64,000 nt of DNA, taken from an uncultured Clostridia bacterium (GTDB lineage: Bacteria > Bacillota > Clostridia > TANB77 > CAG-508). The DNA is taken from contig CAKOTF010000006.1 of NCBI GenBank assembly GCA_934120045.1, forward strand, positions 1-64,000. Direction: 5' to 3'. Within the stretch, counting starts at the first letter, position 1. Each line of letters opens with the position of its first letter. Below, one piece after another: positions 51,813 through 62,018 of the stretch. Made by a program: the position numbers and the translations under genes. The notes under the pieces were generated by a model, which saw nothing but the letters and a program-made list of their open reading frames with translations, was not told where the DNA came from and did no database searches.

Positions 51813-53246
51813 TTATGTATTAACTTTCCTTTTTCTTATATACACTTTTATTTTTCCCATATATCCATTTATGTCTTTATAATATATTCCAATAATTATA
51901 AAAAATATAATAATTTCTGTAGCATATGTTATTTCACAATTATAATTTAACAAAAGTACTATTGTTTGTAATAATAATAATAAATATGAAAAAATATTTT
52001 TTATATAATTTATATTTATTCTTAATATTTTATTAGTATCTCTTAATCTGAAACTCCAAACTATAATATATGCAATTAATGTAGAAATAGCTGCACCAAT
52101 AGCGCCAAATATATTTACTAATATTATATTAAATACTATATTTATTACAGCTCCAATTATCGTAGTTTTAGCAATGACCTTTGTGTTTTTATTGGCTACA
52201 AATATTCCTTCTAATAATCCAGACAATGCTCCAAATATAACAGAAATCATTAAAAATGGAGCATACTTCCAAGCACTATAAAAATTCTTAGCAAATAAAA
52301 TTTTAGCAATAATTTTATCACATAAAATTAATATAGAACACATAATCACTAATCCTAAATTATATAATTTGTATATATTAGTATAAAACTCACTACTATT
52401 ATTATCATATTCTTTTACAGCAGATAAAGTCCAAGCTTGATTAAATATTGTTTGAAAAATATTTAAAATAGATGGTATTTTATATGCAACAGAATAAATC
52501 CCATTAATAGCAACTCCACATATCCATGTAACTACATATCTATCTGAAACATTAGTTATCCACCAACCAATTGTATTAAATATCATAGGTTTACTATATT
52601 CAGCCATTTCTTTTTTTAACTTTTTGTCATTTTGTTTTATTGAAATATATTGCCATATCTTTAATTTATATATTAAATATAATGTTGGAATAAAATATCC
52701 TAATATGTTAGCAATAAAATATCCCCTTAATCCTAATCTGAACCATAACAGAAATACTATATTAAATAATAAAATTGAAACTGAATTTATTATTGCCGCA
52801 ATAGCTATTTGTTTTACTTTATCTATTCCTCTTCCAAAATTAGTTAATAAACTATACAATACTTCTCCACTATATAAAAAAATAAAATATATCCAAAATT
52901 TTTCAAGCACTCCAAAAATATGAAAAATATTATTTATTATTACAAAAATCAAAAGAAAAATAAATGATATTATTATCATTTCCATTCCTATTGAAAAAAC
53001 ATTCTTTTTATTCTTTTCCTTGTCAAGTGAATACCTTAAAACTGCATTTATAATATTTAAAGTCAATATAGGAATCAACAATGATATTGTTGTTGAGTAA
53101 ATATCATAAGTTCCATATTCTTCCGTTGTTAATAAATTTGTATATAATGGTATTAATATAAAGCTAAGTATCTTTGAACCAAAATTACTTAATGATAACA
53201 ATCCAACATTTTTTAACAAATATTTATATTTTCCTTCTTTTTTCAA
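51813..53246 (-). CDS. Polysaccharide flippase, Wzx type (second of two)
   Basis: The 477-residue integral membrane protein has about 14 helices, starting LLKNVGLLSLSNFGSKILSF and containing TEEYGTYDIYSTT, both characteristic of oligosaccharide flippases. It is the more usual Wzx partner for the Wzy-like gene two genes upstream. It lies 30 bp after the capsular transferase gene and 25 bp before the dockerin protein. Confidence 0.92.
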   Translation of the reverse strand: MKKEGKYKYLLKNVGLLSLSNFGSKILSFILIPLYTNLLTTEEYGTYDIYSTTISLLIPILTLNIINAVLRYSLDKEKNKKNVFSIGMEMIIISFIFLLIFVIINNIFHIFGVLEKFWIYFIFLYSGEVLYSLLTNFGRGIDKVKQIAIAAIINSVSILLFNIVFLLWFRLGLRGYFIANILGYFIPTLYLIYKLKIWQYISIKQNDKKLKKEMAEYSKPMIFNTIGWWITNVSDRYVVTWICGVAINGIYSVAYKIPSILNIFQTIFNQAWTLSAVKEYDNNSSEFYTNIYKLYNLGLVIMCSILILCDKIIAKILFAKNFYSAWKYAPFLMISVIFGALSGLLEGIFVANKNTKVIAKTTIIGAVINIVFNIILVNIFGAIGAAISTLIAYIIVWSFRLRDTNKILRININYIKNIFSYLLLLLQTIVLLLNYNCEITYATEIIIFFIIIGIYYKDINGYMGKIKVYIRKRKVNT

Positions 53247-53276
53247 TTTTATATTCCTTTCAAACTATATTTTTTT

Positions 53277-54167
53277 CTAATTTTTATAAATATATTCAAG
53301 ATATGTTCCTTCAATTGATAATGATTTATCAAATTTATAATTTAATTTATAAATAAAAGATATATCTGATAATATTTTCCAATATTCTTCATCAAATTTT
53401 TTTAATAAATTTCTTCCTAAATAATGTGGTGTTTCATCTGTTAAGTAATAAATATCTCTATAGTCTTCTGGATATTTTTCAAATGCCATTGTTGCAAAAA
53501 ACTGCCATAAAAAATATTCCTTTAAATACTTCTCTTTTTTCCAATATTCAAACAACAAATCTCTAATAATCTTCAAAGTCCTATTGTTAGGTTGAGAATA
53601 TATAAACCAGTTATTACATTTTATTGTATTATCTTCAATACATTTATATGTAAACATAAATAATTTTTTTTCAAAAATATATTCAGGAATTTCTTTCATA
53701 ATATAACATGTTGAATCAATCCATAATCCTCCATGTTCTATTAACAATTCCGTTCTCATTATATCTGCAAAATGTGTATTACTTATTATTCCTTTTTTCC
53801 AATTTTTAACGACAAAATCTGGTAATGAGACATATTCCATATAATTTTGTGCTGTTATTATATGTATATCATAATTCGATAAATACTTATATATATTCTG
53901 TACACACTTCTTTACAATTTTTGGAGCATCCTCTAATCCTTGTAACCATAAAATCCATACATTTAAATTTTTTTCTTTATATTCTTCACTAGAATACTCT
54001 TTTTTAATTTTATATTTTTTTCTTATATTTATAAATTTTTTATTTCTTAATTCTAAATCTTTTATTTTATCATTTGAAAAACCAATTAGTTGACTAAAAC
54101 AAATATATGATTTATATATTAAATCTCTATTTTTTATAGCTTTAATAATTTTTTTTATTTTTTTCAT
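53277..54167 (-). CDS. Capsular-polysaccharide-type glycosyltransferase (GT32-like)
   Basis: The roughly 296-residue cytoplasmic protein matches the Caps_synth family. WILWLQGLEDAPKIVKKCV is an early motif, and the acceptor/donor core FADIMRTELLIEHGGLWIDS has the DxD-like GGLWID. An aromatic C-terminal third follows. The ATG at 54167 (with GGAG 9 bases before it) is preferred over one 15 bp earlier. It overlaps the end of the Wzy-like gene by 26 bp, so translation is coupled. Confidence 0.85.
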   Translation of the reverse strand: MKKIKKIIKAIKNRDLIYKSYICFSQLIGFSNDKIKDLELRNKKFINIRKKYKIKKEYSSEEYKEKNLNVWILWLQGLEDAPKIVKKCVQNIYKYLSNYDIHIITAQNYMEYVSLPDFVVKNWKKGIISNTHFADIMRTELLIEHGGLWIDSTCYIMKEIPEYIFEKKLFMFTYKCIEDNTIKCNNWFIYSQPNNRTLKIIRDLLFEYWKKEKYLKEYFLWQFFATMAFEKYPEDYRDIYYLTDETPHYLGRNLLKKFDEEYWKILSDISFIYKLNYKFDKSLSIEGTYLEYIYKN

Positions 54168-55383
54168 TATAAAATTCTCCATTTTTATTCAATGTTTTTA
54201 AACTCAATACTATTCCTAAACATAATATTATTGTCGTAGATGTTGTAAATATTGAAGCTCCAACAGAAGCAATAATCATATAAAAAATTATTGTAAACAT
54301 TATTGTCTTTATATTTCTATTTATCAATGATTTTTGTACAACTTTAAAAAGAATATATATCATATAAATAGTAAGCGGTGTTCCTATTATTCCGAATTGT
54401 CCTAATATCATTGGCCAATAATTATCATTTAAGAAAGATGTTTTGTCTGGTGACATACCATATCTATTATAAAAACCATATTTCATGTACAGTAAAGAGT
54501 AATGTTTGGCTGCCATATCAGAGCCAAATGTTGCAAATCCAGAGCCAATTGGAAAATATGTCATTGCAGTTTTCAGTCCGTATATATATAATACCGACCT
54601 TGGTGCTGTTGTATTTAATAAATATGTATTTATTTGATATCCTCCAAAGATAGCAATTGCAATTCCAATAGGAATTATCATTCGTAATTTAATTTTTCCT
54701 TTTTTATATATATATATATATATAAGAAAAGAACATATACATGTCATTATAGATGTTCCTTTTGTTGTAAGAATTAATTGAATATCAACTAATATCCAAT
54801 ACAAGAAAAATATTTTATCTCTCTTTGCATTAAATGCTACAACTAGTAATGCAAAGAGTAAAAACATAGAATATATATGTGCCTGAGAAAAAATAAAATT
54901 AAAGCAATAAATTCCATATCTATATTCTCCTCTCATTCCTAAATTAAAGAAAAGTGAAAGAATTCCAAATATAATTCCCAAAATTATAAAGATTTTTGAC
55001 ATAACATTTAATTTTTTTAATATATCATTTGCAGTTTCTTTATTTAACATCATATACATTGCAACTGAAATAAACACAATTTTAAAATTTGATATAATAT
55101 CAACTATAATAATAAATAAATTTGTTTGAATTTTAGCAGTAATGTTAGATATCAATCCAATAATTATTAATACTATTACTACAAGAATTAGTTTTATAAT
55201 ATTAGTTGGGCATTTTTTTTTATATTGTGTTAAAGTTAATTTTAAAATTATATATATAATAGAAAAGATAGCAATAACTTCATCAGAATATCTTAAAATA
55301 TTTATTTTTTCCATAAAAAGCTCTGAAATAATTAAAGAAATCAATATAAAGAATGGCAATATTTCTTTTTTTATAATTTTCAT
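54142..55383 (-). CDS. O-antigen/exopolysaccharide polymerase, Wzy-like
   Basis: The 413-residue polytopic protein has about 11 helices and a large external loop (about 245-330). This is the usual shape of Wzy polymerases, which join lipid-linked repeat units outside the membrane. Sequence motifs are weak, as is usual in the family. Position between glycosyltransferases and a Wzx gene supports the call. The site AAAGGAA lies before the ATG. Confidence 0.8.
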   Translation of the reverse strand: MKIIKKEILPFFILISLIISELFMEKINILRYSDEVIAIFSIIYIILKLTLTQYKKKCPTNIIKLILVVIVLIIIGLISNITAKIQTNLFIIIVDIISNFKIVFISVAMYMMLNKETANDILKKLNVMSKIFIILGIIFGILSLFFNLGMRGEYRYGIYCFNFIFSQAHIYSMFLLFALLVVAFNAKRDKIFFLYWILVDIQLILTTKGTSIMTCICSFLIYIYIYKKGKIKLRMIIPIGIAIAIFGGYQINTYLLNTTAPRSVLYIYGLKTAMTYFPIGSGFATFGSDMAAKHYSLLYMKYGFYNRYGMSPDKTSFLNDNYWPMILGQFGIIGTPLTIYMIYILFKVVQKSLINRNIKTIMFTIIFYMIIASVGASIFTTSTTIILCLGIVLSLKTLNKNGEFYNEKNKKNY

Positions 55384-55415
55384 TTTTATTCCTTTCTTAT
55401 ACTAAATTATAAACT

Positions 55416-56408
55416 TTATCTCATAGTATCTCTTTTTAATGTTATTTTTCTTTTTATAATAACTGCTTTGGTATATAATACTGGAAATATACCACACAAT
55501 ATGATTTTAACTTTTTCTTTAATATTTATATTACTTCTAAATAAAACACTTAACATATTCTTATGAATATATCTTAAACATTCTCGATATTCCTTGATAT
55601 TTTGTTTTTGAGATTTAGTTCCAAGTATTTGTAAAAGTAAGAACGTGTAATTCTTCCAAATATGCCAATTAACTGCATTATTAACAATCTTACTATTAAT
55701 ATGTAATTCTTTTTTTATTGTATATATATTTCTTAATGCATTTCTTCCATTATCAACGTTATAATTAGTTAACCCACTATTTTGGTTATTTAATCTATAA
55801 TTATATACTTTTCTATGGCCTACTCCAACATGATTTGCATATTGAGAAGCTGTTGAAGCAAAATACAAACCTTCTCCAAACCATGGAACTGAAAAATTTA
55901 TACCATTTTCTTTTATTAGTTTTGAACTATAAATTTTATTCCAAGGACCTAATTTCATATAAGGATATATAATTGCTGCAGTTGCTTTTTCTGCTGACCA
56001 TGTTTCAATTTTATCATTTATCTCTTGTACTTGATCTCTTGTTGTAAAAATTTTGTCTGAAAAAGCCATGTCTGAATGCGTATCAGAAATTAATTTCATC
56101 ATATATTCAACGCAATCTAATGAAAGCCAATCATCACCATCAATAATCATCAAATATTCGCCAGATGCGATCTCTAATCCAACATTTCTTGCTTCACATG
56201 TTCCTCCATTTTTTTTATGTATAACCTTTATTCTGCTATCTTTCATAGCAAATATATCACAAATTTTCCCACTATTATCAGGAGAACCATCATCTACCAA
56301 AATAATTTCTAAATTATCATATGTTTGATTTATTATTGAATTTATTAATTTATCTAAAAACATTTCTGATTTGTATACTGCAACAATTAACGATACCTTT
56401 TTTTCCAT
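55416..56408 (-). CDS. Family 2 glycosyltransferase
   Basis: The 330-residue GT-A fold transferase has VSLIVAVYKSE (residues 5-15), EIILVDDGSPDNSG for nucleotide binding, the DxD region in YLMIIDGDDW, and a catalytic acidic segment further on. It adds one sugar to the lipid-linked repeat; donor and acceptor are unknown. It lies 15 bp after the pyruvyl transferase gene. Confidence 0.93.
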   Translation of the reverse strand: MEKKVSLIVAVYKSEMFLDKLINSIINQTYDNLEIILVDDGSPDNSGKICDIFAMKDSRIKVIHKKNGGTCEARNVGLEIASGEYLMIIDGDDWLSLDCVEYMMKLISDTHSDMAFSDKIFTTRDQVQEINDKIETWSAEKATAAIIYPYMKLGPWNKIYSSKLIKENGINFSVPWFGEGLYFASTASQYANHVGVGHRKVYNYRLNNQNSGLTNYNVDNGRNALRNIYTIKKELHINSKIVNNAVNWHIWKNYTFLLLQILGTKSQKQNIKEYRECLRYIHKNMLSVLFRSNINIKEKVKIILCGIFPVLYTKAVIIKRKITLKRDTMR

Positions 56409-56423
56409 TTTACTTTCCTTTCT

Positions 56424-57533
56424 TTATATTATAGCATTTTTAAACATTTTAATAGATTTTTTTCTTTCCATTTCAATTTGTTTATTGCAACTAGAAAAAT
56501 CTATCTTTTTTGTTATAAATGAAAAATCATCATAATTTCTCAATATTCTCTCTTGCAACCCAACTAAATTTAATATACTTATAATTCTTGTACTTGTCAC
56601 TCCAGGTAAAACATCAATAAATTTCTTATTAAAGATTATTGAAAAAACTGTAGCATGAAAAGAATCTGTCAATACATATTCTGCATTTTTAAATAAAGCT
56701 AAAAACTCATATTGATTTGGTAAATAAATCATTTTTCCACTTCTTTTTATATGATAAATAGAAGGACTAATTCTTAGCAATTTTAATCCTGTTTTTTTAG
56801 AAAATTCTTTAGCATATCTATCAAATTTTTTATTTTCATGTAACTGATATATTAATATATATTTTTTATATTTATTTTTTCCTTTATTAGCCAATTCCTC
56901 CCATTGTTCCCTATTCAATAGTAATGTCGGATCAAGAACTTGTTCTACATTATTAAATCCATGCCTCTTCAAAATTTCTTTGGCTGTATCTTCTCTTACA
57001 AGAATTTGACTGTAATGTTTTAATAATTCGTGAAGCTTGTTTTCTAAATTTTTATCTATTTTTTCTTTTCCAAAACTTGATGCATATGCAATACACTTCT
57101 TATTCTTATCATTTACAAACTTTAAAAAATAAGCTTCATCAAACTCAGATTTTCCTATTTTCCCCCATATTTGATCACTTCCAGAACAATATACATCAGC
57201 AATAGGAATATTTTCTTGTAATTCATTTAAATTTCCATATTCAATTTTACTCTCTTTCAAAAAATTTTTTCTATAGTCTTTAAATTTTCTATACATTATT
57301 GAATAATTGGGAATTTGAATTGCTTTGTAAATTAATCTTGTCATAAAATTCTCATTCCATTTTTTCCCATTCAATAATGAATTAACTAAATTCTTATATC
57401 TTTCATCATATCTTGTATAATTAATTATTTCTGCTTCAAATCCCATATCTTCTATAATTTTTTGAGTTGCATATGCTTGCAACAATGATCCATAATTGGG
57501 TACCGAATGTCTAGTAATTATATCAACTTTCAA
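56424..57533 (-). CDS. Polysaccharide pyruvyl transferase family protein
   Basis: The 369-residue protein has the family outline: NYGSLLQAYATQKI near the N-terminus, DVYCSGSDQIWG, KCIAYASSFGK, and DSFHATVFSIIFNKKF towards the C-terminus. Members transfer pyruvate ketals, or act more broadly, on surface glycans, giving them a negative charge. The start is TTG with a strong AGGAGGAG site. It follows the radical SAM gene by 22 bp. A pyruvylated or acidic exopolysaccharide is implied (inference). Confidence 0.9.
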   Translation of the reverse strand: MKVDIITRHSVPNYGSLLQAYATQKIIEDMGFEAEIINYTRYDERYKNLVNSLLNGKKWNENFMTRLIYKAIQIPNYSIMYRKFKDYRKNFLKESKIEYGNLNELQENIPIADVYCSGSDQIWGKIGKSEFDEAYFLKFVNDKNKKCIAYASSFGKEKIDKNLENKLHELLKHYSQILVREDTAKEILKRHGFNNVEQVLDPTLLLNREQWEELANKGKNKYKKYILIYQLHENKKFDRYAKEFSKKTGLKLLRISPSIYHIKRSGKMIYLPNQYEFLALFKNAEYVLTDSFHATVFSIIFNKKFIDVLPGVTSTRIISILNLVGLQERILRNYDDFSFITKKIDFSSCNKQIEMERKKSIKMFKNAII

Positions 57534-57555
57534 TTTTCTCCTCCTAAAATAATAT

Positions 57556-58737
57556 TTAATTATCCTTATTTTTCATTTGCTTCTCAATATCATCATCAAC
57601 GATCTCTTCACCAGATTTATGTTTCAATTGTTCTTTAGAAGCCTCTGATAAACCATTATCGATAGTAGCATTCAAATCGCATGTAGAAAGTTTATCAAGA
57701 TCTTTCTTAGATACCTTTCCGTCTCTATATTGTCTTACAATTGGTAATTCATACATTGAATATTTTTTCTTTGTCCAGAATTTTACTTTATGTTTAATTA
57801 CCCACCAAGCTGGTTTCCAAATATATTTATGCATAGCTGGTGAAACAGAACCTATCATCCAACAATTTCTTGAGCAATGTCTTACTATATTTCTTACTTT
57901 TTCTGCTTTTTCAGAATTCCATAATTCATCCCAAGATTGTTCATTCAAATTTCCCATTACTTCTTTACATTTTGTCCCATTACATGGCATTACATCTCCA
58001 TATGGATCTATAAAAAATGTATCAAAAGCCATATCACATGGTAATAATCTTTTTTGACCATATATGTAATTAATTAAGCCATGGTTAAAATATGCTCTAA
58101 ACCACTTTTTAGGTGATTTTGATTCTAAAAGTTTATTAATTAAATTCTCAAATTCTTGAGCAACCATTGGTCTATCATGAATAATATTTTTTGCTTCAAC
58201 AAAATAAAAACTATTATGTAGTGATGCTGTTGCAAATTCCATTCCCATTTCATTAGATAAATCATATAATGCAACTAAATCTTTGGCATTTTTATCTTGA
58301 ACTGTCATTCCAAAACCAACATCAGGATGTTTCATTTCAACTAATTTTTTTAATGTTGAATATCCTCTATTAAATCCATCATTTAGCCCTCTAATTTCAT
58401 TATTTGTTTGCTCTAGACCTTCAATTGATATTCTTATTCCTACATTTGGAAATTCTTCACATAATTTTATTATTCTATCTGTAAAAAATCCATTTGTTGA
58501 AATAACAATTCTATCAGATTTTTTATATAATTCTCTTACAATTTCAGGTAAATCTTCTCTTATAAAAGGTTCACCACCAGTTATGTTTGTAAAATACATT
58601 TTAGGTAATTTTTTTATTGTTTCTATGCTTATTTCTTCATCTGGTCTTGATGGTGCTTTATATCTATTACACATTGTACATCTTGCGTTACATCTATATG
58701 TAACAATTACTGTACCATTTAATTTCTTTTCCTTCAT
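57556..58737 (-). CDS. Radical SAM/SPASM enzyme of the polysaccharide cluster
   Basis: The 393-residue protein has the CxxxCxxC radical SAM motif (CNARCTMC, residues 15-22), ITGGEPF, and a glycine-rich SAM loop. A C-terminal SPASM-like cysteine set follows (CDMAFDTFFIDPYGD, PCNGTKC, CSRNCW). Radical SAM enzymes in sugar clusters can do dehydration, epimerisation or dehydrogenation. The substrate here is unknown, and a peptide-modifying role cannot be excluded. It overlaps the upstream acyltransferase gene by 4 bp (ATGA) and precedes the pyruvyl transferase. Confidence 0.9.
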   Translation of the reverse strand: MKEKKLNGTVIVTYRCNARCTMCNRYKAPSRPDEEISIETIKKLPKMYFTNITGGEPFIREDLPEIVRELYKKSDRIVISTNGFFTDRIIKLCEEFPNVGIRISIEGLEQTNNEIRGLNDGFNRGYSTLKKLVEMKHPDVGFGMTVQDKNAKDLVALYDLSNEMGMEFATASLHNSFYFVEAKNIIHDRPMVAQEFENLINKLLESKSPKKWFRAYFNHGLINYIYGQKRLLPCDMAFDTFFIDPYGDVMPCNGTKCKEVMGNLNEQSWDELWNSEKAEKVRNIVRHCSRNCWMIGSVSPAMHKYIWKPAWWVIKHKVKFWTKKKYSMYELPIVRQYRDGKVSKKDLDKLSTCDLNATIDNGLSEASKEQLKHKSGEEIVDDDIEKQMKNKDN

Positions 58738-59759
58738 ACTTTTATTTTCCTTTCTTTTATTTGTTGTATAGTTCTTGTTGGAAAAAATAAAATTTGTGTG
58801 TATTTTATTTTTTCACTAATCTTTGAAACAAAAACTGGTAAATATATACTTGCTAATATTCCAACTATAAAATGTATAAAATAATTTTGAATTTTAAATT
58901 TCAATAATATTATTCTGATGCCAGCAGCAAAAATTGTATGTAATAAGAATATTTGAAAAGTATATGACTTAAAAGTACTTAACACCTTATTTTTTTCTAC
59001 ATTTTTAAATATTTCTATATATACAATTATTCCATAAATCGCCATACATAAAGTTATAAACTGATATATATACTTATTAACATTATTTAAATCTTTAAAT
59101 ATTATTATTGCAATCACTAAATGTAATAAAATAAAAATAAACTGCACTCTTTTACTTATTATTTTTTTATTACTAATAAAGCATCCTAAATAAAAATATA
59201 TTCCATATGCACTTATTGATTTTATAAAATAAATATTTGGTTGATAAAACATTGATATTATTTTTAAGATAGTATAAAAAACAAGCACTTTGTTTTTATT
59301 TTCTTTAAATATTTTTTCTAATACTGGTGTTATCAAAAATATAGCCATTAACGCATATAAAAACCAATATGGTGACATTGGATTATTTAATATTCCCAAA
59401 AGTTCTTCTTTTCCTTTAGGAGTATTAACATCTTTAGCAAATAAGATATTAATTCCTAAATAAAGCAAATAAAATATAAAATATGGTATCATCAAGTCAA
59501 TTAATTTTCTTTTTTCAAATTTTATATATCCACTTAAAGATGTTTCTCCTAATTTCTTTTTACTATATAAAAATCCACTTATACACATAAAAAGAGGCAT
59601 ATGAAATAAATAAATATAATATATAATAAAATTTGTTAATTGCAAATTTTGAGGTATCCCAGCTTTTTGTAGCGATTGAAGTAAGTGACCTATAACAACT
59701 AACAAACATGTAAATGCTTTTAAATAGTCTACCCATACAATTCTTTTATTTTCATTCAT
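58734..59759 (-). CDS. Acyltransferase 3 family membrane protein (O-acetyltransferase-like)
   Basis: The 341-residue protein has about 10 helices. It shows the family's N-terminal motif region WVDYLKAFTCLLVVIGH with catalytic His, then FHMPLFMCISGFLYS and a C-terminal LLHTIF. Such proteins O-acetylate surface polysaccharides using acetyl-CoA. It overlaps its upstream GT4 gene by 8 bp and the radical SAM gene by 4 bp. Confidence 0.9.
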   Translation of the reverse strand: MNENKRIVWVDYLKAFTCLLVVIGHLLQSLQKAGIPQNLQLTNFIIYYIYLFHMPLFMCISGFLYSKKKLGETSLSGYIKFEKRKLIDLMIPYFIFYLLYLGINILFAKDVNTPKGKEELLGILNNPMSPYWFLYALMAIFLITPVLEKIFKENKNKVLVFYTILKIISMFYQPNIYFIKSISAYGIYFYLGCFISNKKIISKRVQFIFILLHLVIAIIIFKDLNNVNKYIYQFITLCMAIYGIIVYIEIFKNVEKNKVLSTFKSYTFQIFLLHTIFAAGIRIILLKFKIQNYFIHFIVGILASIYLPVFVSKISEKIKYTQILFFPTRTIQQIKERKIKV

Positions 59760-61002
59760 TATTATCTATACTTTCCTTATAAATTTTTTCTATCTTTTCA
59801 TAATATCCATTTGGACTATATTCATTTAAAGCAAATTCTTTTGCAGACTTTCCAAATTTATCTGCTAACTCTTTGTTTTCAAATAATTCTTTCATTTTAG
59901 CTTCAAGCTCATTTATATCATCATATTTATATGTTAAACCATTTTTATTATTTAACACCATTTCTGGAATTCCTCCAATATTAGCCCCTATTATAGCCTT
60001 TCCTATAGATTGTGTTTCAATAACTGAATATGGTCCATTTTCATACCAAATCGATGGTATTACTAAAAATCTACATTTTCTAGTATATTCTCTCAAATCT
60101 TTTTGATTTAAATATCCCAAAAGAATAATTTTGTTTTCTAATTTATTAGATCTTATTTTATTTTCTATATTTTCTCTTTCAGGTCCATCTCCTGCAATAT
60201 AAAGTTTTATATTATCTAATTTATCATTATTTTTATTATTTTTTACTAAATTTGTAAAAGCTTCTACTAAATTCAATATTCCTTTTTCCTTCGCAAGTCT
60301 TCCAGAATATAATGCATATCCTTCATCTTCTACTTGTAAATTATAATCTTCTAAGTTAATAAAATTATGAATTGCATCAATTCTACTTTCATTAACTCCG
60401 TCCTCTATAAATTTATTTTTGTAAAATATTGATGGTGTTATTATATGTCCTATTTTTTTTGTATAAACTTTCTTATTTCTATAATATCTTCCCTCATATG
60501 CTCCAAGTAAACTTTTTAGTGTTGAGTTTTTTACACATTTTTTCTTAAAGCAATTCATGTATTTTCCACCCATACAATTTTCACAAATATTTTTTTCTCC
60601 ATCCATCATACTAATTGCTGGACATATTGCTTGTACATCATGTGCTGTAAATACCATTGGAATTTTATTTTTCCTACAACATTCAACTATTGATTCTGAT
60701 AATTGTCTTTGAAAATTATTTAAATGTACTATATCTGGTTTAAAATCATCTATTGCTTCTTGCATTTTTTTATAATTTTCTTTTGAATATATTACATCTA
60801 ATGCTTTTAGCTTACTTCCTGTATTTAAATCAATTTTTTCGACAAAATATTCTTTATCTCCTGTTTTAATATTTCTGTCATCTTTCATCGAAAAATAAGC
60901 AACTTCATTTCCATATTTTTTTAATAATTTTCCTAATTCAAAATAATATTTTTCGCTTCCACCATTTAGATAGTGAAACTTATTTACTAGTAAAATTTTC
61001 AT
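59752..61002 (-). CDS. Family 4 glycosyltransferase with Cys-rich insert
   Basis: The 416-residue GT-B enzyme starts MKILLVNKFHYLNGGSEKYY. It has LYSGRLAKEKGI, the donor-binding C-terminal half and IPSIWYENGPYSVIE (E-x7-E type). In the N-terminal domain, an insert with Cys pairs (ICENCMGGKYMNCFKKKC) could bind zinc, as in similar GT4 enzymes. It overlaps the next upstream GT4 by 4 bp (ATGA), implying coupled translation, and the downstream acyltransferase by 8 bp. Confidence 0.92.
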   Translation of the reverse strand: MKILLVNKFHYLNGGSEKYYFELGKLLKKYGNEVAYFSMKDDRNIKTGDKEYFVEKIDLNTGSKLKALDVIYSKENYKKMQEAIDDFKPDIVHLNNFQRQLSESIVECCRKNKIPMVFTAHDVQAICPAISMMDGEKNICENCMGGKYMNCFKKKCVKNSTLKSLLGAYEGRYYRNKKVYTKKIGHIITPSIFYKNKFIEDGVNESRIDAIHNFINLEDYNLQVEDEGYALYSGRLAKEKGILNLVEAFTNLVKNNKNNDKLDNIKLYIAGDGPERENIENKIRSNKLENKIILLGYLNQKDLREYTRKCRFLVIPSIWYENGPYSVIETQSIGKAIIGANIGGIPEMVLNNKNGLTYKYDDINELEAKMKELFENKELADKFGKSAKEFALNEYSPNGYYEKIEKIYKESIDNNE

Positions 61003-62018
61003 TTCTTTATTTCCTTATATATTTTCATTGTTCTTTCTACAACATCATTCCAAGAATATTTATTTAAAATAAACTCTTGAATTTCTTTTGAATCATATCT
61101 ATTTTTATCTTCTAGACATTCTTTTAATTTTTTTACTAAATCATCAACATTTCCCATCTTGAATTTTGTTGCATATTGTTCAGCGACTTGTACATTTTCA
61201 TCAATATCACTTATTAAAACATTGCATCCATAACTAAAAGCTTCTAATAATGATATTGGCATTCCTTCAATATGACTTGGTAAACAATATAAATATGCAT
61301 TACTATATAATTCATCTAATTCTTCACCTTGTACAAATCCTGTCATTATTATGTTTTTATTATCTTTTACTTTTTCTTTTATATGTTCTAAATATTCATT
61401 TGTGTGGCTTGCACCACCAGCTATTACTAATTTTTTATCTGTTTCAATTTGCATATATGCATCTATTAAATCATCTAAACCTTTTTCTGGTACTATTCTT
61501 GCTAAAAACAAAATATAATCATTTTTATTTAAATTATATTTATTTTTTATAATATTTGCTTGTCTAATTACTGGCTTATCTATTCCATTTGGAACAAAAA
61601 TTGTTTCTCTATTATATGTTTCTTTAAAATATTTTTTTACATTTTCTGATAATACAATTATTTCATCTGCATATTTTACTGCACATTTTTCTCCAAATTT
61701 TATATATTTTGTAGCAAATCCACCCCATTTTGATCTTTGCCAGTCTAATCCATGTATTGTTACTACAATTTTTTTCTTAAATAAATGTGGAATCCAAAGC
61801 ATTGCACATGACCCTTCTGCATGGTAATGTAAAACATCATAGTGTCCAAATAAAGCTCTTACACTTGCAAAAAAACTATATAAAAATGCATCAATTCCTT
61901 TTTTATTTATTGTTGGAATTGTAAGTATTTTTACACCTTTATATTCTTTTAACTTTTTCTTATCTTTGTCTGCATTTTTGTCTTGAACATTTTTTCCTTT
62001 TCTGTTATATGCGTCCAC
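60999..62018 (-). CDS. Family 4 glycosyltransferase, N-terminus lost to a frameshift
   Basis: This GT-B enzyme is complete from residue 36 of the expected protein. HAEGSCAMLW, FVPNGIDKP, LARIVPEKGLDDL and PSHIEGMPISLLEAF (E-x7-E) are present. The ORF as written begins at a GTG inside the first Rossmann unit, because one extra G at 62106 shifts the frame. Removing it restores MKIAMIGHKRIPSREGG at 62124, with GGGAG about 10 bases before the ATG, and about 374 residues. It is either a sequencing error or a real lesion. It lies 27 bp after the initiating transferase. Confidence 0.88.
   Translation of the reverse strand: MDAYNRKGKNVQDKNADKDKKKLKEYKGVKILTIPTINKKGIDAFLYSFFASVRALFGHYDVLHYHAEGSCAMLWIPHLFKKKIVVTIHGLDWQRSKWGGFATKYIKFGEKCAVKYADEIIVLSENVKKYFKETYNRETIFVPNGIDKPVIRQANIIKNKYNLNKNDYILFLARIVPEKGLDDLIDAYMQIETDKKLVIAGGASHTNEYLEHIKEKVKDNKNIIMTGFVQGEELDELYSNAYLYCLPSHIEGMPISLLEAFSYGCNVLISDIDENVQVAEQYATKFKMGNVDDLVKKLKECLEDKNRYDSKEIQEFILNKYSWNDVVERTMKIYKEIKK

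Noticed and set aside
58774..58812. GTTGGAAAAAATAAAATTTG resembles the outer arm of the palindromic element
   Set aside because: It is coding sequence for the C-terminus of the acyltransferase, and no matching second arm is nearby.
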